A stretch of 64,000 nt of DNA from Bacillota bacterium (lineage in GTDB: Bacteria > Bacillota > Clostridia > Oscillospirales > Oscillospiraceae), in assembly GCA_023402075.1 (NCBI GenBank), contig JAEXCS010000027.1, forward strand, positions 46,151 to 110,150, written 5' to 3'. A program made the translations under genes and the position numbers. How positions within the stretch are numbered: the first letter of the stretch is position 1; each line of letters begins with the position of its first letter. This document shows, in pieces, positions 60,142 to 64,000 of this stretch. The notes below the pieces were generated by a model that saw nothing but the letters and a program-made list of their open reading frames with translations, did not search any database and was not told where the DNA came from.

Positions 60142-61509
60142 TCAACCAAGTCCAAACTTCTGAGCGTCTTCTGCACTGACGCCCAGCTGCTTACACGCAA
60201 GCAGGGTTGCCTCGTCAAGCGTGTCGCTCTTAAGGGCTTTGACATCTCCGATCCCAATCTCACCCAAAGGCACGATCTGGGGAGCCTTCTCCACGAAGGA
60301 GCCGAACCCCTTGGGATCGGAGAGCGCGTAGCTTCTGGCCCAATCCTGCTGGGCGGGGGTGATCTTTCCGGACTTAAGTGCCAGAATGACCGCGTCATCG
60401 GCTGCACGCTCCGCATTGTGCTGCTTGAGTGCCTTCAGCTCCTCAAGCACATTGGTGCCGCCGATCTTACCGCTTTTGAGCTCCATGATCTTTGCGGCCA
60501 CATCGTCCGCAGCGGCACCGGCCTTCAGGTCCAGCAGTTCACAAACCGCTTTGTTGGCCACGACCTTATCGTCAGTGGCGGGATGAGTCTCCTTTGCCGC
60601 TGCATCCTTCAGGGCCTTTGCGTCATTGAGGGCGGCGGTCAGCGCCTCAATGATCTGGTCGGGAGTCGCATCCGCACCCAGACCCAGGAGCTGCGCGATC
60701 TTTTGCATGAGTTCATCCATGGGGTTTTGTCCTCCTTCAAAATTGGCCGAATTTACAATCGGCTTCATATCTTCGATTGCCGGAGTGTTGGTAAGAGCCA
60801 GCGAGTGGAGGCCCATTGCCTTCTTGTCCGACTTCCGAACGTTGACTACCGGGGAAATGTAGCGGTACTCCTTATTCTCAAGGTACTGGGTCGCTTTCGG
60901 CGTCCACTGAACCTTGGCCACGATATCCTTCTCCAGCGCCCGCCCAAGCTCATACAGCCGCCATGTGGGCGCGGCGGACAATTGGTGGAGAAAATCAAAT
61001 GGGTGCGCCGCATTCGTTGCGACTACGGGGGCTGTTGCTGCTTCGAATGTATTCGGCAGGACATATGCCTCGTCCGCGTCAATCAGCCCCATGCGAGCCA
61101 GCGCCATCTTGTATCCGTAGAGCTCATGCGCTGCCGTGCGGGCGTCAATATCCGGATAGTGCCGGTTGTTCACCTGCTGGGTCAGCTCCTCCGTCCAGCC
61201 CTCGATCATGAGCTGGGGGTCAACCTGGTTCATCTCGGTATCACGGTCGTTTTCGCGGATCACGGTGCAGGTCTCCGGAAGGCCGGTGTAGTCCTCCTCG
61301 GCGTTCAGACCACGGGCCAGCTCGACGGCCTCCTCAAGAGAACCCGCGTCGTCGTATGCCATCGCGCCTCGATCGACGTCCAGGCACCCGGAATAGAGCT
61401 CTGCGTCGATGACGCCGTATTCGCCGAGGGCTGTGCCCTCATACTCTCTCAGTTCGCGGTCATTGAACCGGACCACCAGATACCCGTTGATTTTCTTCAT
61501 CTTTCTCAT
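60142..61509 (-). CDS. Mu gpI-like protease/scaffold with a foreign N-terminus (probable fusion)
   Basis: A 455-residue protein. Residues about 195-255 match the core of Mu-like protease gpI (AKVQWTPKATQYLENKEYRYISPVVNVR, LHSLALTNTPAIEDMKP), followed by a helical, alanine-rich scaffold tail. The first 90 residues (MKKINGYLVVRFNDREL, DAELYSGCLDVDRGAMAYDDAGSLEEAVELARGL) and residues 93-165 look like small early-region phage proteins, not the usual protease N-terminus, which is missing. I infer a second in-frame deletion fusion, junction between about residues 153 and 195. The start follows AAGGAAG. Confidence 0.62.
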   Translation of the reverse strand: MRKMKKINGYLVVRFNDRELREYEGTALGEYGVIDAELYSGCLDVDRGAMAYDDAGSLEEAVELARGLNAEEDYTGLPETCTVIRENDRDTEMNQVDPQLMIEGWTEELTQQVNNRHYPDIDARTAAHELYGYKMALARMGLIDADEAYVLPNTFEAATAPVVATNAAHPFDFLHQLSAAPTWRLYELGRALEKDIVAKVQWTPKATQYLENKEYRYISPVVNVRKSDKKAMGLHSLALTNTPAIEDMKPIVNSANFEGGQNPMDELMQKIAQLLGLGADATPDQIIEALTAALNDAKALKDAAAKETHPATDDKVVANKAVCELLDLKAGAAADDVAAKIMELKSGKIGGTNVLEELKALKQHNAERAADDAVILALKSGKITPAQQDWARSYALSDPKGFGSFVEKAPQIVPLGEIGIGDVKALKSDTLDEATLLACKQLGVSAEDAQKFGLG

Positions 61510-61532
61510 GCTGCTGTACTTCCTTTCTTTTT

Positions 61533-61697
61533 TCAGGCGATCGGAGCCGGAACGACTCTGATCTGATTGTTGGTCTTATGTAGAATTACAAGTTCACCGT
61601 TTCTCTTCTGCTTGACCACCAGCCAGTTCTCCGGAGACAGCCCTGCTTGTCCAAGTCTGATCTTCTGTTTGCGCGTAGGTTTTTTTCCATGTCTCAC
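61533..61697 (-). CDS. DUF6906-like small phage protein
   Basis: A 54-residue basic protein starting with GTG after a strong GGAGGAGA. It reads RHGKKPTRKQKIRLGQAGLSPENWLVVKQ at the N-terminus, the pattern of the small DUF6906-type proteins common in Firmicute phages and mobile elements. Function unknown; basic character suggests nucleic acid contact. It is the first gene of the prophage leftward transcript. Confidence 0.65.
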   Translation of the reverse strand: MRHGKKPTRKQKIRLGQAGLSPENWLVVKQKRNGELVILHKTNNQIRVVPAPIA

Positions 61698-61781
61698 AAA
61701 AAATCTCCTCCCTGTTATTTCCTTTTAGAGCTGTGTGTGCTATGCTGTGTTTGATTTAGTTTTTAATCCACATTGCCATTA

Positions 61782-61823
61782 TAGTTCTAATATCTGAACA
61801 TGTCAATATGTTAGTTCCGATAT
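61782..61823. promoter_or_regulatory. Repressor operator region of the prophage
   Basis: Direct repeats TAGTTCTAATAT (61782-61793) and TAGTTCCGATAT (61812-61823) are exactly 30 bp apart, with AACAT-N6-ATGTT between them, in the divergent region of the XRE repressor and the phage genes. Confidence 0.5.
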
Positions 61824-61855
61824 TGTTACTTTATTTTAAAAAGGAGGTCTGATTT

Positions 61856-62332
61856 GTGAACACAATAGGGGAGCGCATTAAATTCTTACGAGTAAAGGAA
61901 GGACTTTCTGCTCAAGCACTCGGAGATATCGTGGGTCGCTCTAAAAGCAATATCAGTGGATATGAGACAGGAAAGTACGAGCCTTCGTCTTCAACGGTTA
62001 TATCCCTTTGCAAACACTTCGGCGTAACTGCCGACTGGCTTCTCACAGGAACGAGCGGTCAGATATCGGAACGTCCAGAGAGTGAGGCTTCTCATTCGCG
62101 TTTTGAGATATATTGCGATGGAAGGCAACTCGATGAAGTGGAAGCTGATCTTGTAGCTATGTTCCGGCTCTTGGACGAGAAGAGCAGAGAATACGCATTT
62201 GACTCCATGTCCATGCTCTATGAAAAAGCCACGGGGGAAAAGGCATCTATCTATTCAACGTATTCCGTCATCAGCAGTCAGCAAAAAAGCGCCCCCGGTA
62301 GTGACGATGAAGTCGCCAGCGGAAACGCTTGA
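61856..62332 (+). CDS. XRE-family phage repressor
   Basis: A 158-residue repressor starting with GTG after AAGGAGGTC. Residues 1-66 form a Cro/C1 helix-turn-helix (GERIKFLRVKEGLSAQALGDIVGRSKSNISGYETGKYEPSSSTVISLCKHFGVTADWLLTG). The C-terminal part (about 80-158) is helical without an S24 peptidase Ser/Lys pair, so it is not LexA-like self-cleaving. It is divergent from the phage structural genes and is probably still the switch that keeps them off. Confidence 0.85.
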   Translation: MNTIGERIKFLRVKEGLSAQALGDIVGRSKSNISGYETGKYEPSSSTVISLCKHFGVTADWLLTGTSGQISERPESEASHSRFEIYCDGRQLDEVEADLVAMFRLLDEKSREYAFDSMSMLYEKATGEKASIYSTYSVISSQQKSAPGSDDEVASGNA

Positions 62333-62417
62333 TTTTTTGTGCTTAAATGATTAAATAATAAATCAAAATTATGTCACATTGAAAATGCGGTGTCACAAAT
62401 TTTGAAGAACCCGCAAA

Positions 62418-62432
62418 CCCGCATGAATAGGG
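62418..62432 (+). repeat. CCGCATGAATA motif, copy 1
   Basis: CCCGCATGAATAGGG, followed by inverted TGTGACATTGTGAC and GTCACATTG elements. Confidence 0.5.
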
Positions 62433-62931
62433 CAATGTGACATTGTGACGCGCTTTCTTGAAATTGTCACATTGCAGAGTGCCTGATTTGCGTATAAAAG
62501 TATCGGCGGTCGCGCACGGTTCGCACGGCTCAGTAACGCCTTTCGTGCGGAATTGTCCGCTGATTTCAGAACATACGCGGATTTTTTAGCACGCTCTAAC
62601 GCTGCGTTTGCACGCTTTGCCGTCTTGCCAAATGACGGCTGATTTGCTATACTTCAAATGTGGGCCGCAAAGCCCGTCCTCTTATGTCAGCTGCTGTGAC
62701 TTCCGGGACGGTGCCGAGCGGCCCTTTTATTTTGCGTGTTGCCGCAAACCCTTTATACTTCAATGGTTTTCGGCGGTCGCGCGGTGTTGTCGGCGGCGGC
62801 GTTTGTTCGGCGGTTATGCCGTTTTTGACCAGGCTGCTATGTGCATAAAAAGAGAGCGCCGATTTCTCGACGCCCTGATCTCAAAATAAATGAAAAAGAA
62901 AAATGTTTTTCCCGTTTTAAAATCGCTGTAT

Positions 62932-62948
62932 CCCGCATGAATAAGGGG
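62932..62948 (+). repeat. CCGCATGAATA motif, copy 2
   Basis: CCCGCATGAATAAGGGG, followed by two GTTGTCCCCG elements about 45 bp apart. Confidence 0.5.
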
Positions 62949-63027
62949 TTTTCTCGCGTTGTCCCCGCCGTTCCCGCCTTATCCCGCGTTTCTCAAATAC
63001 GTTGTCCCCGTACAAATATATTTCCTG

Positions 63028-63525
63028 TTAAAACGACAGCGTTATTTTTATATCTTGAACCGGGCACTTTGCACGCTCATGCTTCATTTGCTGCACCGTT
63101 TCAAAATTCTGAGCCGAGATGATCAAATTATGGTGATGAGTAATCAACACCTGATCGAGCTCTCCTTCGTTTTTAAGCTGCGTACCGCAAATGCTCATTG
63201 TCTTTTGCAGCAAAACAGAGCCTGTATATTTTTCATTTGAGAGCAATTTAGAAATCGCTTCACGATTCCATTTTGCTTTTCCGATAGGGGAAAGTACTCC
63301 TTGTTTTTCAAGACTGGCAGCGATTTTACCCAAGCTGTCCCCTGCGAGATACCACACGAAAATCAGGCGGACAACTTTTGCCTCGGCCTAATTGACGGTG
63401 AGGTCGCCATTGGGCGAAACATCATAGCCATAGCACCGACGGTTCGCCATCTTGCAGTCTGTGCTTTGAAAGGTTTTGCGGACACCCTCGGTAATCCGCT
63501 CGGATTTGTCGATGTAGCTTGTCAT
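63028..63525 (-). pseudogene. Serine recombinase remnant with in-frame amber codon
   Basis: Translation on the minus strand gives the recombinase-domain pattern CYGYDVSPNGDLTVN, then TAG (63388-63390), then AEAKVVRLIFVWYLAGDSLGKIAASLEKQGVLSPIGKAKWNREAISKLLSNEKYTGSVLLQKT. This is the middle of a large serine recombinase; the catalytic resolvase domain and the C-terminal zinc-ribbon/coiled-coil part are missing. It marks a decayed integrative element. Confidence 0.75.
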
Positions 63526-63559
63526 GTATGAAACCGTCCTTTCTGAATTTCAATGCAAA

Positions 63560-63591
63560 AAGGCACGACAGTTTTATAACCGTCGTGCCTT
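63560..63591. terminator. Hairpin near the recombinase remnant
   Basis: AAGGCACGAC pairs with GTCGTGCCTT around a 12-base loop. Confidence 0.45.
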
Positions 63592-63678
63592 GCGTCAATT
63601 CATTCTGTTTGCGTGAGAGTTCGAATCCTCCCTTTAATCAGTTGTACGGAACTCTCCTGATTCCTCAAAAGCCCTAAA

Positions 63679-63694
63679 ACCGCATGAATAAAGG
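63679..63694 (+). repeat. CCGCATGAATA motif, copy 3
   Basis: ACCGCATGAATAAAGG, followed by the AAGTTGACAAGTTT/AAACTTGTCAACTT dyad. Confidence 0.5.
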
Positions 63695-63695
63695 A

Positions 63696-63732
63696 AAGTT
63701 GACAAGTTTCCTTATCAAAAACTTGTCAACTT
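63696..63732 (-). terminator. Terminator after tRNA-Leu copy 1
   Basis: A 14-bp stem AAGTTGACAAGTTT/AAACTTGTCAACTT, 4 bases downstream (minus strand) of the tRNA CCA end. Confidence 0.65.
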
Positions 63733-63736
63733 ATCT

Positions 63737-63823
63737 TGGTGCGCGAGGCGGGACTTGAACCCGCACGTCCTTGCGGACACTAGAACCTGAATCTAGCGAG
63801 TCTGCCAATTCCACCACTCGCGC
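63737..63823 (-). tRNA. tRNA-Leu (CAG), copy 1
   Basis: Class II tRNA: acceptor GCGCGAG/CTCGCGC, anticodon stem CTAGA/TCTAG with loop TTCAGGT (anticodon CAG at 63787-63789, complement), long variable arm GTCCGCAAGGAC, T arm GCGGG/CCCGC with TTCAAGT, encoded CCA. Confidence 0.93.
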
Positions 63824-63858
63824 GCATTTATTAAATTAGAAAACCAGAAAATTTCAGA

Positions 63859-63896
63859 AATATCTGTCTGAGAACGTCCGTCCTCAGACAGATATT
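63859..63896 (-). terminator. Terminator after tRNA-Leu copy 2
   Basis: A perfect 14-bp stem AATATCTGTCTGAG/CTCAGACAGATATT beginning at the CCA end, followed by TTTCTGAAATTTT on the minus strand. Confidence 0.7.
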
Positions 63897-63982
63897 GGTG
63901 CGCGAGGCGGGACTTGAACCCGCACGTCCTTGCGGACACTAGAACCTGAATCTAGCGAGTCTGCCAATTCCACCACTCGCGC
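63896..63982 (-). tRNA. tRNA-Leu (CAG), copy 2
   Basis: Identical to copy 1 across the whole tRNA body, 159 bp away, also with encoded CCA. A terminator lies between the copies, so each may have its own transcript. Confidence 0.93.
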
Positions 63983-64000
63983 ATATTCATCTGAAATTTG

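Larger units (their letters stand above)
55511..62332. mobile_element. Reduced Mu-like prophage remnant
   Basis: A run of minus-strand phage genes in Mu-like order (gpI-type protein, small head protein, gpT-type major head protein, tail protein end, tail fibre, fibre-associated protein, lysis genes) controlled from a divergent XRE repressor. Transposase, terminase, portal and nearly all tail genes are absent, and at least one structural gene is a deletion fusion. It cannot be a functional phage. Ends are approximate; no terminal repeats were identified. Confidence 0.8.
62333..63027. other. Gene-free repeat-rich region
   Basis: About 695 bases with no supported gene. It contains TGTCACATTG-type repeats (62370-62480), the first two copies of the CCGCATGAATA motif, and GTTGTCCCC repeats (62955-63010). 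Confidence 0.5.

Noticed and set aside
62608..63122. Frames of 60-93 codons on the plus strand
   Set aside because: They cross repeat-rich DNA, lack ribosome sites and show no protein-like pattern.
63618..63635. tRNA T-arm-like piece containing GTTCGAATCC
   Set aside because: The flanking bases pair poorly and no other tRNA arm is present; it could be an old attachment-site relic, but support is too thin.

Overview
The window looks like a chromosomal segment of a gut-type, fairly GC-rich member of the Clostridia, most like Oscillospiraceae. That placement is inferred from strong GGAGG ribosome sites, sigma-A promoters, Firmicute-type LexA, SecG and PolA, pyruvate:ferredoxin oxidoreductase, and molybdenum hydroxylases with YqeB/YqeC accessory proteins; no rRNA is present to confirm it.

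Layout. 1-14060: housekeeping genes (glpK 3' end, zinc-ribbon protein, HD protein, DUF2461 protein, DapF-like epimerase, secA, pgeF, an ABC solute-binding lipoprotein, lexA, secG, a polysaccharide deacetylase, a radical SAM protein, a ketopantoate-reductase-like protein). 14088-22569: molybdenum cofactor and molybdate uptake block (yqeB, yqeC, moaA, moaC, MOSC protein, MoeA-like protein, modA, modB, modC, mogA-like), with a 115-bp tandem repeat between moaA and moaC. 22633-30320: FapA-like protein, Rrf2 regulator, polA, rimI, a second GNAT and tsaD. 30245-37566: AT-richer stretch with two adjacent DnaA boxes, tRNA-Thr, a response regulator/histidine kinase pair, an ABC exporter, and a methyltransferase behind a leader that looks like a transcription attenuator. 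37581-42334: IclR regulator divergent from nifJ, with a perfect palindrome between them. 42452-50325: second molybdenum block, holding a ModE-type regulator fused to a degenerate nucleotidyltransferase, a MocA-like enzyme, a three-subunit molybdenum hydroxylase and a fused 2Fe-2S/Mo hydroxylase. 50367-55296: barrel-fold protein, membrane XRE regulator, a BlaI/M56-peptidase/TraX operon with two operators, and a truncated EamA transporter. 55511-62332: a much reduced Mu-like prophage in which at least one and probably two structural genes are in-frame deletion fusions. 62333-64000: repeat-rich non-coding DNA, a serine recombinase remnant broken by an amber codon, and two tandem tRNA-Leu(CAG) genes.

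The two molybdenum blocks fit one pathway: ModABC imports molybdate, MoaA/MoaC and the MogA- and MoeA-like proteins build molybdopterin cofactor, MocA/YqeB/YqeC modify or insert it, and the two hydroxylases use it. The ModE-like fusion is the obvious candidate regulator. The most unusual items are the prophage gene fusions, the ModE fusion to an apparently dead nucleotidyltransferase, the attenuator-like leader before the methyltransferase, and the 115-bp repeat array.
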